This document shows positions 7,867 to 16,725 of a DNA stretch of 64,000 bases, in pieces. The position numbers and the translations under genes were made by a program. Source of the stretch: Brachybacterium timonense (GTDB taxonomy: Bacteria; Actinomycetota; Actinomycetes; Actinomycetales; Dermabacteraceae); the NCBI RefSeq assembly GCF_900258505.1, contig NZ_LT984895.1, positions 701,420-765,419 of the forward strand, in the 5' to 3' direction. The notes under the pieces are model-generated. The model made no database searches and had not been told where the DNA came from. It was given only the letters and a program-made list of their open reading frames with translations. Position 1 is the stretch's first letter; every line of letters begins with the position of its first letter.

Positions 7867-9145
7867 TCTGAGGTCTCTGATCTGTGGCGTAGGCCGATGC
7901 TCCTCTCGGGCCGGAGGCGCCGTGACACGGTGCACAGACCGCCGCGAACCGCGTGCGGGTGCGGTGCGGGCGTGCTGCCCCGGCCATGCGCCGCCGACGT
8001 GGCCCGGATCGCTTTGTGAGCAGGTGATGCTCTCCGGTAGTGTGTCCTTCGCGCTTGCTGCCGTGGGTGGCTGAGCGCAAGGAGACGTGGCAGAGCGGCC
8101 GAATGCGCTCCCCTGCTAAGGGAGTAGGTGGTGAGAAACCGCCTCGGAGGTTCAAATCCTCTCGTCTCCGCCCAGTGGAGGGGCCGCCAGCTCGGCAATA
8201 GCCGGAGCGGCGGCCCCTCCTCTGCCTCCGGCTCTCCCACACCGGCGTGTCTCGGCGAGCCGGGACCGTCCACCAGGCCACGCGGCCCGGTCGGCGGGGG
8301 CATGCCAGCGGCTGAAAGGGGTCGCCTCCGGTGGACTCTGCATCCATGCCTCGAGTGAAGCCGTCTTGCTGTACATCGGCGTCGAGGCGGTGGATATAGG
8401 TGGCCAAAGCGTGTTCGAGGCTCTTGCTGGCGGCGGTCTCGTCGCCGTTGCGCAGTGCGAGCAGGAGTTCGCGTGCCTGATCCTCGACCTCGGTGCGGAG
8501 TGCGAAGCCCAGGGGATCGGAGAACGCTGCGATCCGAGACATGATCGCGATCGTGTACATCGAGGTGGTCAGGAACCGGTTTCCGGTCTGCTCGACCAGG
8601 CCCTGGTGCAGTTCGAGGTCGGCGTCGGCAGCGGTCCGCAGGTCACCGGCGTCGAGGGCGGTCCGCAACTCGTCCGCTTTCTGTTCGAGCGGGGCGAGTA
8701 GTTCCGCGACGGCATCCGCGCACCCGTCGGCCGTCAGCGAGCGGATGCGACCTGTGAGGATGCGGATCGCCTGCATCTCGACCGCCGTGCGGTACTGGAT
8801 GAAATCCCCCACGGTGTCCCGCCCGAGCCGGGTGACGCTCACTCCGCGCCCAGGTTGCTGGCGAAGCAGTCCGTCGCGTACGAGCCGTTGGCATGCCTCG
8901 CGCAGGGATGAGCGGGAGATTCCCATCTGCTTGGCCACCTGGATCTCGGGCACCTGGTCACCCGGCCTCAGTGCGCCGTCGTAGATCGCCCCGCGCAGCT
9001 GGATCTCCGCCTGATCGATGATCGAGAGACGCTCGACGGCGTGAACAGACGGCAGGTTCACAGGCTGAGAGGTCTGACGCAACGCGACGGCTCCGGTGAG
9101 TTCGACAGATGAGATGGGCCGCCATCGTATCCGGGCAGCGATCAC
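7805..9145 (-). CDS. GntR family transcriptional regulator (FCD/FadR type) with an open, run-on C-terminus
   Basis: Residues 1 to about 270 form a normal FadR-subfamily GntR repressor: winged helix-turn-helix (IQLRGAIYDGALRPGDQVPE, then SRSSLREACQRLVRDGLLRQQPGRG as recognition helix and wing) and an all-helical FCD ligand domain with the metal-type residues ADADLELHQGLVEQTGN. After LDADVQQDGF the frame meets no stop for some 175 codons; it reads antisense through the tRNA-Ser gene and into the peroxiredoxin gene, ending at 7805. Frames on either side also stay open there. The true protein probably ends near 8330-8150. Start is uncertain: GTG 9145 has no ribosome site; GTG 9061 is another choice. 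It faces the Ehu-like operon and is the likely regulator of it. Confidence 0.7.
   Translation of the reverse strand: MIAARIRWRPISSVELTGAVALRQTSQPVNLPSVHAVERLSIIDQAEIQLRGAIYDGALRPGDQVPEIQVAKQMGISRSSLREACQRLVRDGLLRQQPGRGVSVTRLGRDTVGDFIQYRTAVEMQAIRILTGRIRSLTADGCADAVAELLAPLEQKADELRTALDAGDLRTAADADLELHQGLVEQTGNRFLTTSMYTIAIMSRIAAFSDPLGFALRTEVEDQARELLLALRNGDETAASKSLEHALATYIHRLDADVQQDGFTRGMDAESTGGDPFQPLACPRRPGRVAWWTVPARRDTPVWESRRQRRGRRSGYCRAGGPSTGRRREDLNLRGGFSPPTPLAGERIRPLCHVSLRSATHGSKREGHTTGEHHLLTKRSGPRRRRMAGAARPHRTRTRFAAVCAPCHGASGPRGASAYATDQRPQIRGRASLAAAQCAWACPRGT
8038..8043 (+). promoter_or_regulatory. Likely -10 box of the tRNA-Ser promoter
   Basis: TAGTGT at 8038-8043, with TTGTGA at 8014-8019 as possible -35 (18-bp spacer), about 37 bp before the tRNA. 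Confidence 0.4.
8081..8170 (+). tRNA. tRNA-Ser (GCT anticodon)
   Basis: Class II tRNA of 90 nt. Acceptor stem GGAGACG (8081-8087) pairs with CGTCTCC (8163-8169), followed by discriminator G. The anticodon stem CTCCC/GGGAG flanks the loop CTGCTAA, giving anticodon GCT (serine AGC/AGT). A long variable arm (TAGGTGGTGAGAAACCGCCT) and the T-loop GGTTCAAATCC are present. CCA is not encoded. Confidence 0.97.
8177..8220 (+). terminator. Strong hairpin after tRNA-Ser
   Basis: GGAGGGGCCGCC (8177-8188) pairs perfectly with GGCGGCCCCTCC (8209-8220), and the interior GCTCGGC/GCCGGAGC extends the stem around an AATA loop. There is no T-run, so it is a GC-rich terminator or 3' end structure rather than a textbook intrinsic terminator. 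It also lies across the run-on tail of the GntR gene on the other strand. Confidence 0.7.
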
Positions 9146-9248
9146 GTGCCGCAGACGTCACGGACCCGTCACGATCGAGCGTTTCTCTCCGCTATGGGGG
9201 TCCATCCGTCGGACATCTGTCTTACGGTGGCGAGGATCGAATGTCAGA

Positions 9249-9259
9249 TTGTCCGACAA
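9249..9259. promoter_or_regulatory. FadR-type GntR operator
   Basis: TTGTCCGACAA is a perfect 5-bp inverted repeat around one base and fits the FadR-subfamily consensus TnGTnnnACnA at every fixed position. It lies between the divergent gntR gene and the ehuB-like gene, where an autoregulatory site is expected. Binding by the adjacent repressor is inference. Confidence 0.65.
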
Positions 9260-9432
9260 ATTGATACGCCGACGAACGACACCCGCAACGTGACAACACC
9301 TCTGCTTGACAACGCTGTGCGACGAGATCCCGGATCCGCGCTGCCGCACTCACAGACCAGGCGGTGCAACCGGTGGCTGTCGCACTGACCGGTGTCCGTC
9401 GACCGCACTCCCACCCGAAAGGAATCGTGGCT

Positions 9433-10344
9433 ATGCACGATCGCCGCACGTTCTTCCGCGCCAGCGGACTTGTCCTGTCCACCGCTGCTCTTGGCCTCGG
9501 CGCCACCGCCTGCAGCCGCACAAGCGCGGGTGGCGGAGCCGCTGGCGATGGCGACCTGCTCGAGCGGCTGCGCAAGGCCGGGAAGATCACCGTGGCCTTC
9601 GCAGGGGAGGCGCCGTACAGCTTCGAGGACGATGGCGAGCTCACGGGGGCGACGATCGCTCTGCATCGCGAGATCTTCCCTGCTCTCGGCATCGACGAGG
9701 TCGAAGGCGTCCTCACCGAGTGGGGTTCCCTGATCCCCGGCCTGAACGCCAAGCGTTTCGACGCTGTCAGTGCCGGCATGTCGATTCTCCCGGATCGCTG
9801 CTCCGAAGCGGCATTCACCGATCCTGAGATCCAGTACACGACCGCGATCCTCACCCCCAAGGGCAACCCGGAGGGCCTGGAGAACCTGCAGTCCTTCGAG
9901 GGCAAGGACCTCAAGCTCGCCACCATGTCCGGTGCTATTGAGAGCGACTACTGCGAGCAGCTCGGAATCGACAACATGCAGGTCCAGAGCCCGCAGGATG
10001 GAGTCGACGCGGTCCAGGGCGGTCGTGCCGACGCCTTCGCTCTGACCGGTATCTCTCTCAAGTACATGGTGGAGAAGCAGGGCATCGATCTGGACGTCAC
10101 CGAGTCCTTCGTGGCTGAGGTCGACGGTGTCAAGCAGTTCGGCGCAGGCTCCACTGTGCTGCGTCCCGACGAGGACTCCGCCAGCCTGCTGAAGGCGTAC
10201 AACGAGGAGCTTGGCAAGATCATGGGCGACACCGAGCGCTTCCTGGGGATCGTTGGCGACTTCGGCTTCACCGAGGCCGAGATCCCACCGGAGGAGATGA
10301 CGACTCAGATGCTCTGTGAGGGTGATCTTTCCGAGCTGCAGTGA
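9433..10344 (+). CDS. ehuB: Polar amino acid / ectoine ABC transporter substrate-binding lipoprotein (EhuB-like)
   Basis: 303-residue periplasmic-type binding protein, SBP family 3. The N-terminus DRRTFFRASG resembles a Tat signal and ends in lipobox GATAC with Cys27. The mature domain has LRKAGKITVAFAGEAPYSFED, the ILPDRCSEAAFTDP strand typical of EhuB, and GGRADAFALTG. Start ATG 9433 follows AAAGGA by about 9 nt. It heads an operon with two permeases and an ATPase whose sequences also look like EhuC, EhuD and EhuA, so ectoine/hydroxyectoine uptake is the best reading, though another cationic or zwitterionic solute is possible. Confidence 0.82.
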   Translation: MHDRRTFFRASGLVLSTAALGLGATACSRTSAGGGAAGDGDLLERLRKAGKITVAFAGEAPYSFEDDGELTGATIALHREIFPALGIDEVEGVLTEWGSLIPGLNAKRFDAVSAGMSILPDRCSEAAFTDPEIQYTTAILTPKGNPEGLENLQSFEGKDLKLATMSGAIESDYCEQLGIDNMQVQSPQDGVDAVQGGRADAFALTGISLKYMVEKQGIDLDVTESFVAEVDGVKQFGAGSTVLRPDEDSASLLKAYNEELGKIMGDTERFLGIVGDFGFTEAEIPPEEMTTQMLCEGDLSELQ

Positions 10345-10356
10345 CCTGCGCCCTCA

Positions 10357-10374
10357 CAAGGGCGGTCGCCCTTG
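10357..10374 (+). terminator. Short hairpin between ehuB and ehuC
   Basis: CAAGGGCG (10357-10364) and CGCCCTTG (10367-10374) form an 8-bp stem with almost no loop. Such hairpins after binding-protein genes usually protect or partly terminate the transcript so that the receptor is made in excess over the permeases. Confidence 0.5.
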
Positions 10375-10426
10375 AGTGGCCGCCCTTGATCGCTGACGAG
10401 CTTCATCCTCTCGGAGGTGTCATTCG

Positions 10427-11173
10427 ATGGAATGGCTGAACGACAACGCGTCCTCGCTAGTTGATCGGTTGCCGCAGTTCGCCGACGGTATCTGGGTGAC
10501 CGTTCTGCTGACCGTGCTCGGAGCGGCCGGAGCATTCGTGATCGCGATCGTCTTTGGGCTAGCCAGTGGTCACCGTTCAGCACCGCTACGCACCGTCTCC
10601 CGTGTCTTCGTCGAGTTCTTCCGCGGCACCTCACTGCTGGTGCAGATCTTCTGGCTCTTCTACGTGCTGCCGCTGCTCGGTTGGGAGCTGGAGCCGCTGG
10701 CCTGCGGAGTCCTCGCCCTCGCGCTGAACTACGGTGCCTACGGTGCAGAAGTGGTGCGCGGATCCATCGCTTCGGTTCCCCAAGGCCAGTATGAGGCGAT
10801 CAGCGCGTTGAGCTTGTCGCCGGTGCGCGGCATGGTGCGGGTGATCTTCCCGCAAGCGTGGGCGCTGATGCTCCCCTCGCTCACCAACCTGTTGATTCAG
10901 TTGCTCAAGGGCACCGCGATCGTCTCGTTCATCACCCTGCATGATCTGTATTTCCAGATCAGTCAGCTGCGTAAGGACACCGGTACCTGGTTCGCCTTCG
11001 GCATTGGCCTGCTCGTCTACTTCCTGCTCGCCTATGCCCTCACCCTGATCATGAATGCTCTCGAGATCCGTGCGAAGCACGCGCTGGGACGCGGCCCGAG
11101 CCTGCGCGACTCGCTGGGGACACTGCTGCGCCCCGTTGATGCGATGCCCGCCGAGGGGAAGGTGGCGACATGA
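10427..11173 (+). CDS. ehuC: ABC transporter permease, EhuC-like
   Basis: 248-residue inner-membrane permease of the polar amino acid (HisMQ) family with about five hydrophobic helices. The EAA loop is visible as GQYEAISALSLSPVRGMVRVIFPQAW, and FFRGTSLLVQIFWLFYVLPLLG is the conserved helix-2 region. ATG 10427 follows GGAGG at 9 nt. Its stop codon overlaps the next start (ATGA), so the two permeases are translationally coupled. Confidence 0.85.
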   Translation: MEWLNDNASSLVDRLPQFADGIWVTVLLTVLGAAGAFVIAIVFGLASGHRSAPLRTVSRVFVEFFRGTSLLVQIFWLFYVLPLLGWELEPLACGVLALALNYGAYGAEVVRGSIASVPQGQYEAISALSLSPVRGMVRVIFPQAWALMLPSLTNLLIQLLKGTAIVSFITLHDLYFQISQLRKDTGTWFAFGIGLLVYFLLAYALTLIMNALEIRAKHALGRGPSLRDSLGTLLRPVDAMPAEGKVAT

Positions 11174-11814
11174 ACGACGTCTTCAGTCCCGAAGCGTTCG
11201 GTGAGGTCTTACCGGTCCTGTGGGCTGGCTTCAGGATCACGCTCCTAGCCACTGTGTTCGGCACGCTGATCGCGGCCGTACTCGGACTCGTGCTGGCGAT
11301 TGCGCGTCGAGGCCTGCCGCGCGTGGTGAGCATCCCGCTGATTTCCGCCGCCGAGTTCGTCCGGATGACGCCGCTCGTGGTGCAGCTGGTCTTTGCGAAC
11401 CTCCTGCTTACGCAGTTTTCATCGCTCACGATCGGCATCTGGGTGCTTGGCATCCACTACTCGACGTACATGGCCGAGGTCTACCGGGCCGGCATCGACT
11501 CCGTTCCCAAGGGTCAGTGGGAGGCGGCGACGGCGCTCTCGATGTCGCGTCGGCGCACCTGGCGGGCCGTGGTGTTGCCGCAGGCAATCCGCAACACGCT
11601 CCCGTCACTGGGCAACTACGCCATCTCTATGTTCAAGGAGACCCCGTTCCTTTTCGCCATCGGCGTGGTGGAGATGGTCACCGCCGCCCAGCAGTACGGC
11701 GCCTCCACCTTCCGCTACACCGAGGCGTTCACACTGGCCGGCATCATCTTCCTGCTGGCCAGCTACCCGACGTCCGTGCTCGTGCGGAAGCTCGAGTCGC
11801 GCATGGCCTATTGA
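11170..11814 (+). CDS. ehuD: ABC transporter permease, EhuD-like
   Basis: 214-residue second permease subunit with five predicted helices and the EAA loop GQWEAATALSMSRRRTWRAVVLPQAIR. FVRMTPLVVQLVFANLLL and the ending in SYPTSVLVRKLE match EhuD-type subunits. It overlaps ehuC by 4 bp and precedes the ATPase by 16 bp. Confidence 0.85.
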   Translation: MNDVFSPEAFGEVLPVLWAGFRITLLATVFGTLIAAVLGLVLAIARRGLPRVVSIPLISAAEFVRMTPLVVQLVFANLLLTQFSSLTIGIWVLGIHYSTYMAEVYRAGIDSVPKGQWEAATALSMSRRRTWRAVVLPQAIRNTLPSLGNYAISMFKETPFLFAIGVVEMVTAAQQYGASTFRYTEAFTLAGIIFLLASYPTSVLVRKLESRMAY

Positions 11815-11830
11815 TCCCAGGAGGGACCGC

Positions 11831-12667
11831 ATGACCACAGACGATCACACCGCGGCGGACCGCGTCAGCCAGAGCGACACCGGCGACGGTGCGCCAGGAG
11901 CAACCGCCCCGACCATCGAGTTCCGCGACGTGCTCAAACGCTTCGGCGACAACACCGTGCTGGAGGACCTGAACTTCTCAGTGGATCCCGGCCAGCGGGT
12001 GACGCTGATCGGGCCGTCCGGCTCCGGCAAGACCACCATCCTGCGGCTGGTGATGACCCTCGAGGAGCTGACAGGCGGTTACATCTTCATCGACGGTGAG
12101 CCGCTCGCTTACGAACGCGTCAATGGCAAGCGTGTGCGGCTGAGCGATAAGCGTCGCCGGGAGAGCACGCGGAAGATCGGCATGGTCTTCCAGCACTTCA
12201 ACCTGTTCCCCAACATGACTGTGCTGGAGAACATCATCGAGGCGCCGATACACGTGCTCGGGCGGCCGAAGGAGCAGGCAGTGCAGTCTGCGCAGGAACT
12301 CCTGGAGCGCGTGGGCCTGCGCGGCCGTATGGACGCGCGCCCCTCGCAGCTGTCCGGTGGTCAGCAACAGCGCGTAGCGATCGCCCGAGCTCTGGCCATG
12401 GACCCTGAGGTGCTGCTGTTGGATGAGGTGACGTCCGCGCTCGACCCCGAGCTCGTGGGCGAGGTGCTCTCCGTTCTCGAGGACATCGCTGATACGACGG
12501 ACATCACCATGCTCATCGTCACGCACGAAATGCAGTTCGCCCGCGATGTTTCCCAGCGGGTGATGATGTTCGACCGCGGCCGAATCGTCGAGGAAGGGCA
12601 CCCGGACAAGATCTTCTCGGATCCTGACCATCGGCGCACGAAGGACTTCCTGAGCGCCGTGCTCTGA
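11831..12667 (+). CDS. ehuA: ABC transporter ATP-binding protein, EhuA-like
   Basis: 278-residue ATPase that powers the EhuCD channel. Walker [11 protein letters not shown]-loop [14 protein letters not shown], signature LSGGQQQR, Walker [13 protein letters not shown] and the switch His (VTHEM) are all intact. An N-terminal extension of about 30 residues rich in Asp/Thr precedes the domain. Start ATG 11831 has GAGGGA 5 nt upstream. Last gene of the operon. Confidence 0.88.
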   Translation: MTTDDHTAADRVSQSDTGDGAPGATAPTIEFRDVLKRFGDNTVLEDLNFSVDPGQRVTLIGPSGSGKTTILRLVMTLEELTGGYIFIDGEPLAYERVNGKRVRLSDKRRRESTRKIGMVFQHFNLFPNMTVLENIIEAPIHVLGRPKEQAVQSAQELLERVGLRGRMDARPSQLSGGQQQRVAIARALAMDPEVLLLDEVTSALDPELVGEVLSVLEDIADTTDITMLIVTHEMQFARDVSQRVMMFDRGRIVEEGHPDKIFSDPDHRRTKDFLSAVL

Positions 12668-12804
12668 AATCCGCCCGCACAGCGAACGACGCGCGGCCGA
12701 GTCCGAGGGATCGCCGCGATGCGCGATACCCTATGCCTGCCCGATCCGCGCCGCTGCGGTCGCCTGGATCGGCGGCCGACGCGGTGCCCTGTGAGGAGAA
12801 CCGC

Positions 12805-15642
12805 GTGAGCAACACCAGCCCCGCCGAAGGCCTGCACGTCCCGACGCTGACCAGTGAGTTCCCAGTCGTCGGCGATGATCCGCACATCGACGCCCCGTTG
12901 CGGGCCACCGTGCGTCGGCTCTCCACCCTGCTGGGCCGCACCCTGGCAGAGCAGCACGGTCCGGAGCTGCTGGAGCTTGTCGAGGACGTGCGCCGCGCCA
13001 CCAAGGAGGCGAAGACCCTCGGTGACACCGAGGAGGCGCGCGCTGTGCAGAAGCGTCTGGCGGCGCTCCCGCTCGAGCAGGCCACCGCGCTCACCCGCGC
13101 CTTCACCCAGTACTTCCTGCTGGCCAACGCCGCCGAGCAGGTGTACCGCGTGCGTGCCATGAACGAGCGTCCCGGCTCCGAGTCCTGGATTCCGCGCACT
13201 ATCCGTGCTGTTGTCGAGCAGCGGGGGAGTGACGCCCTGCAGCAGGCGGTCGATGCGCTGGACGTGCGCCTTGTGTTCACGGCCCACCCCACGGAGGCGT
13301 CACGTCGGGCCGTGCTCACGAAGCTGCGCCGCATCTCCGAGCTTCTAGAGGCCGATACTGCTGAGGGCAGCCGGGAGCGTCGCCGCCAAGACATGGACCT
13401 CGCCGAGGTCATCGAGTCACTGTGGCAGACCGATGAGCTGCGTCGGGAGCGTCCCACCCCGCAGGACGAGGCACGCAACGCCCTGTGGTACCTGCGCGAG
13501 ATCCACCGCCACACCATGCCCGACCTGCTCGACGATTTCCGCGAGGAGCTGCGTGAGCACGGCGCCGATCTGCCCGCTCGCGCCGTGCCCTTGCGCTTCG
13601 GAACCTGGATCGGTGGGGACCGCGACGGCAACCCATACGTCACTGCCGAGGTCACCCGGGAGGTGCTGCAGCTCCAGGCCGACTCGGCGCTCGATATCGC
13701 CATCGAGGCGCTCACCGGCCTCATCGCGGAGCTGTCCGTCTCCAGCGTGCTCACCGGTGAGGACGAGCAGCTGCGCGAGAGCCTGAACGCGGATCTCGCC
13801 CTGGACACCCGCATCACCGAGGTGGAGCGCAGCCTGTACGAGCAGGAGCCGTATCGACTGAAGCTCGGCATGATGCGGGCGAAGCTCGAGGCCACCCGTG
13901 AACGCCTGCACAACGGCTCGGCACATGAGCCCGGCCGTGACTACCGCGACGGTCATGAACTGCTGGATGATCTCGACGTGGTGCGCGATGCGCTGCGACG
14001 ACACCGCGGGGTGAAGGCCGCCGACGGCGCACTCGCGATCATCGAGCTTGTGCTCGCCGGATCCGGTCTGAACCTGGCCACCATGGACATTCGCGAGCAC
14101 GCCGAGAAGCACCATGAGGTGCTCGCCCGCCTCTTCGACCGGGTGGGAGAGCTGGGACACCCCTACGCGGAACTTGACCGTGCGGAGCGTACCCGGGTGC
14201 TGTCCGCCGAACTCGGCTCCCGCCGACCGCTCGTCGGCAGCGCGATCACGGAGGACCCGACGATCCTGGACGACGCGACACGCACCACCTACGACGTGTT
14301 CCGCGAGATCCGTGAAGCGCATCGCCGCTACGGCACCCAGGTGATCGAGACGTACATCGTCTCCATGACCCGAGGCGTGGACGACATCCTGGCTGTGGCG
14401 CTGCTGGCCCGCGAGGCAGGGCTGGTCGACCTCACCGGCCCGGGTGAGCATCGCGCCGACATCGGCTTCGTCCCGCTACTGGAGACGGTGGAGGAGCTGC
14501 GCCATGCCGGCGAGATCCTCGACGGGCTGCTGTCGGATCCGTCCTACCGCGAGATCGTGCGGCTGCGCGGCGATCGCCACGAGATCATGCTCGGCTACTC
14601 CGACTCCAACAAGGAGTCCGGTGTGATCACGAGTCAGTGGGAGATTCATCAGGCCCAGCGTCGACTGCGCGACGTCGCCGCCCGCTACGGCGTCACCCTG
14701 CGTCTGTTCCACGGCCGTGGCGGTTCCGTCGGCCGCGGTGGCGGCCCCACCTACGATGCGATCCTCGCTCAGCCGTACGGCGTGCTCGAGGGCGAGATCA
14801 AGTTCACCGAGCAGGGCGAGGTCATCTCCGACAAATACATGCTGCCGGCCCTGGCCCGGGAGAACCTCGAGCTGTCGCTCGCAGCGGTGCTGGAAGGATC
14901 CGCGCTGCACACCGCGCCGCGCACCACCGCTGAGCAGCTTGACCGTTTCGGCGAGGTCATGCAGCAGGTGTCTGACGCCGCTTTCGCGCGCTACCGCACT
15001 CTCGCCGATGATCCGGACCTGCCGGAGTACTTCGTGACCTCGACGCCGGTGGAGCAGCTCGGCGAGCTGAACATCGGCTCCCGCCCCTCCAAGCGCACCA
15101 CGTCAGAGAAAGGTCTGGACGGTCTGCGTGCCATCCCGTGGGTGTTCGGCTGGACCCAGTCGCGGCAGATCGTACCCGGCTGGTTCGGGGCCGGCTCGGG
15201 TCTGAAAGCCGCCCGGGAGGCGGGCCTGGAGCAGGACCTGCAGGACATGATGCGGCACTGGCACTTCTTCCGCACCGTCGTCAGCAACGTCGAGATGACA
15301 CTGGCGAAGACCGACATGCAGATCGCCGCGCATTACGTGTACTCGCTCGTGCCTGAGCGGCTGTGGCCGCTGTTCGACCGGATCCGTGAGGAGTACGAGC
15401 TGTCCGTGGCGGAGGTCGAACGCCTCACCGGTGTGCTGGAGCTGCTGGACAACCAGCCCGTCCTCAAACGCACTCTGGCCGTGCGTGACCGCTACCTCGA
15501 CCCGATCTCCTACATGCAGGTGGCCATGCTGCAGCGCGTCCGCGCCGAACAGGCCGCCGGTGTGGAGATCGACCCAGAATTGCAGCGCGCCCTGCTCACG
15601 TCGATCAACGGCGTCGCCGCCGGTCTGAAGAACACCGGGTGA
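12805..15642 (+). CDS. ppc: Phosphoenolpyruvate carboxylase
   Basis: 945-residue enzyme making oxaloacetate from PEP and bicarbonate to refill the citric acid cycle. Catalytic His161 is in [48 protein letters not shown] and [11 protein letters not shown] are all conserved, and the protein ends in the usual [14 protein letters not shown] start at GTG 12805, preceded by GAGGAG at the right distance; an ATG 24 codons upstream lacks a ribosome site. It is a single gene, convergent with the aldo/keto reductase. Confidence 0.97.
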   Translation: MSNTSPAEGLHVPTLTSEFPVVGDDPHIDAPLRATVRRLSTLLGRTLAEQHGPELLELVEDVRRATKEAKTLGDTEEARAVQKRLAALPLEQATALTRAFTQYFLLANAAEQVYRVRAMNERPGSESWIPRTIRAVVEQRGSDALQQAVDALDVRLVFTAHPTEASRRAVLTKLRRISELLEADTAEGSRERRRQDMDLAEVIESLWQTDELRRERPTPQDEARNALWYLREIHRHTMPDLLDDFREELREHGADLPARAVPLRFGTWIGGDRDGNPYVTAEVTREVLQLQADSALDIAIEALTGLIAELSVSSVLTGEDEQLRESLNADLALDTRITEVERSLYEQEPYRLKLGMMRAKLEATRERLHNGSAHEPGRDYRDGHELLDDLDVVRDALRRHRGVKAADGALAIIELVLAGSGLNLATMDIREHAEKHHEVLARLFDRVGELGHPYAELDRAERTRVLSAELGSRRPLVGSAITEDPTILDDATRTTYDVFREIREAHRRYGTQVIETYIVSMTRGVDDILAVALLAREAGLVDLTGPGEHRADIGFVPLLETVEELRHAGEILDGLLSDPSYREIVRLRGDRHEIMLGYSDSNKESGVITSQWEIHQAQRRLRDVAARYGVTLRLFHGRGGSVGRGGGPTYDAILAQPYGVLEGEIKFTEQGEVISDKYMLPALARENLELSLAAVLEGSALHTAPRTTAEQLDRFGEVMQQVSDAAFARYRTLADDPDLPEYFVTSTPVEQLGELNIGSRPSKRTTSEKGLDGLRAIPWVFGWTQSRQIVPGWFGAGSGLKAAREAGLEQDLQDMMRHWHFFRTVVSNVEMTLAKTDMQIAAHYVYSLVPERLWPLFDRIREEYELSVAEVERLTGVLELLDNQPVLKRTLAVRDRYLDPISYMQVAMLQRVRAEQAAGVEIDPELQRALLTSINGVAAGLKNTG

Positions 15643-15648
15643 GCACCC

Positions 15649-15668
15649 CGGCGCGCGTCAGCGCGCCG
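15649..15668. terminator. Bidirectional hairpin between ppc and the aldo/keto reductase
   Basis: CGGCGCGC (15649-15656) pairs with GCGCGCCG (15661-15668) around GTCA. The reverse-strand stop codon of the aldo/keto reductase lies in the loop, so the hairpin serves as a compact end for both convergent genes. No T-run. Confidence 0.5.
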
Positions 15669-16677
15669 CGGTGCCGTCCACGGCGAACTCGTCGATCGCG
15701 GTCAGCTCGTCATCGCTGAGCTCCATGTTCTTCAGCGTGGAGATGTTCTGCTCCAGCTGATGCGTGCTCGAGGCGCCCACCAGGGCGGTGGTGACCTGCG
15801 GGTGCCGCAGGGCCCACGCGAGCGCCAGCTGGGCGAGCGACTGGCCGCGGGCGTTCGCGATCTCCGTCAGGCCGCGCACCCTGTGCTGGTAGTCAGGGTC
15901 ATTGACCTGCTTCACGCTCAGCGACGGCGACGAGCTGGCGGCACGCGAAGACTGCGGCACCCCGCTCATGTACCGGTTGGTGAGCAGGCCCTGCTGCAGT
16001 GGGGAGAACGCCGCGATACCGATGCCGAGTTCGGTAGCGGTCTCCAGCAGCCCGTTCTCGATATGGCGGTTGAACATCGAGTACGACGGCTGGTGCAGCG
16101 TGAGGTCCACACCCATCCGGTTCAGGATGCGTGCCGCGTGCCGCGTATTCTCCGGCGAATAGTTGGAAACGCCGACGTACAGCGCCTTGCCGGTGTGAAC
16201 CGCGTGGGCGAGCGCGCCCATCGTCTCCTCGAGCGGTGTCTCGGGGTCCTCACGATGGTGATAGAAGACGTCCACGTATTCCAGTCCCAGCCGCTTCAGG
16301 GACTGATCCAGTGAGGCAAGCAGGTACTTGCGGGAGCCGCCGTCACCGTAGGGCCCCTCCCACATGGGGAAGCCGGCCTTGGTGGAGATGATGATCTCGT
16401 CGCGGTACGGCATCAGATCGCGCTTCAGAATTCGGCCGAACTGCTTCTCTGCCGATCCAGCGGGCGGGCCGTAGTTATTGGCCAGATCGAAATGGGTCAC
16501 GCCCAGGTCGAAGGCGCGGTGGACGATATGGCTCAGTGTGCGCGGGTCGCGATCCCCACCGAAGTTCTGCCACATGCCCAAAGAGATCGGCGGCAGCAGC
16601 AGGCCGGAGGCCCCGGCGCGACGGTACGGGGTGCTGTCGTAGTGGTATGGGGCGGGATGGTAGGCGTCCTTGCTCAT
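15658..16677 (-). CDS. Aldo/keto reductase, YghZ/L-glyceraldehyde-3-phosphate reductase type
   Basis: 339-residue NADPH-dependent oxidoreductase, aldo/keto reductase family 14-like. The catalytic tetrad is visible: Asp and Tyr in FDLANNYGPPAGSAE, Lys in ISTKAGFPMW, His in VDVFYHHR. GMWQNFGGDRD at the N-terminus and the GPYGDGGSRKYLLASLDQSLKRLGL block match YghZ proteins that detoxify methylglyoxal or L-glyceraldehyde phosphate. Start ATG 16677 has no ribosome site but TAGACT 6 nt upstream, so the mRNA is probably leaderless. Confidence 0.9.
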   Translation of the reverse strand: MSKDAYHPAPYHYDSTPYRRAGASGLLLPPISLGMWQNFGGDRDPRTLSHIVHRAFDLGVTHFDLANNYGPPAGSAEKQFGRILKRDLMPYRDEIIISTKAGFPMWEGPYGDGGSRKYLLASLDQSLKRLGLEYVDVFYHHREDPETPLEETMGALAHAVHTGKALYVGVSNYSPENTRHAARILNRMGVDLTLHQPSYSMFNRHIENGLLETATELGIGIAAFSPLQQGLLTNRYMSGVPQSSRAASSSPSLSVKQVNDPDYQHRVRGLTEIANARGQSLAQLALAWALRHPQVTTALVGASSTHQLEQNISTLKNMELSDDELTAIDEFAVDGTAAR

Positions 16678-16683
16678 GCCACG

Positions 16684-16689
16684 AGTCTA
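16684..16689 (-). promoter_or_regulatory. -10 box of a leaderless aldo/keto reductase mRNA
   Basis: TAGACT on the reverse strand, 6 nt before the ATG at 16677; no ribosome site between. Confidence 0.5.
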
Positions 16690-16725
16690 CGGTGAAACCA
16701 CACCGCTGAGCCGGGACCGTGCAGG

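Noticed and set aside
9306..9311. TTGACA as a -35 box for the ehuB-like gene
   Set aside because: A perfect -35, but no -10-like hexamer is found 16-19 bp downstream, so I do not call a promoter.
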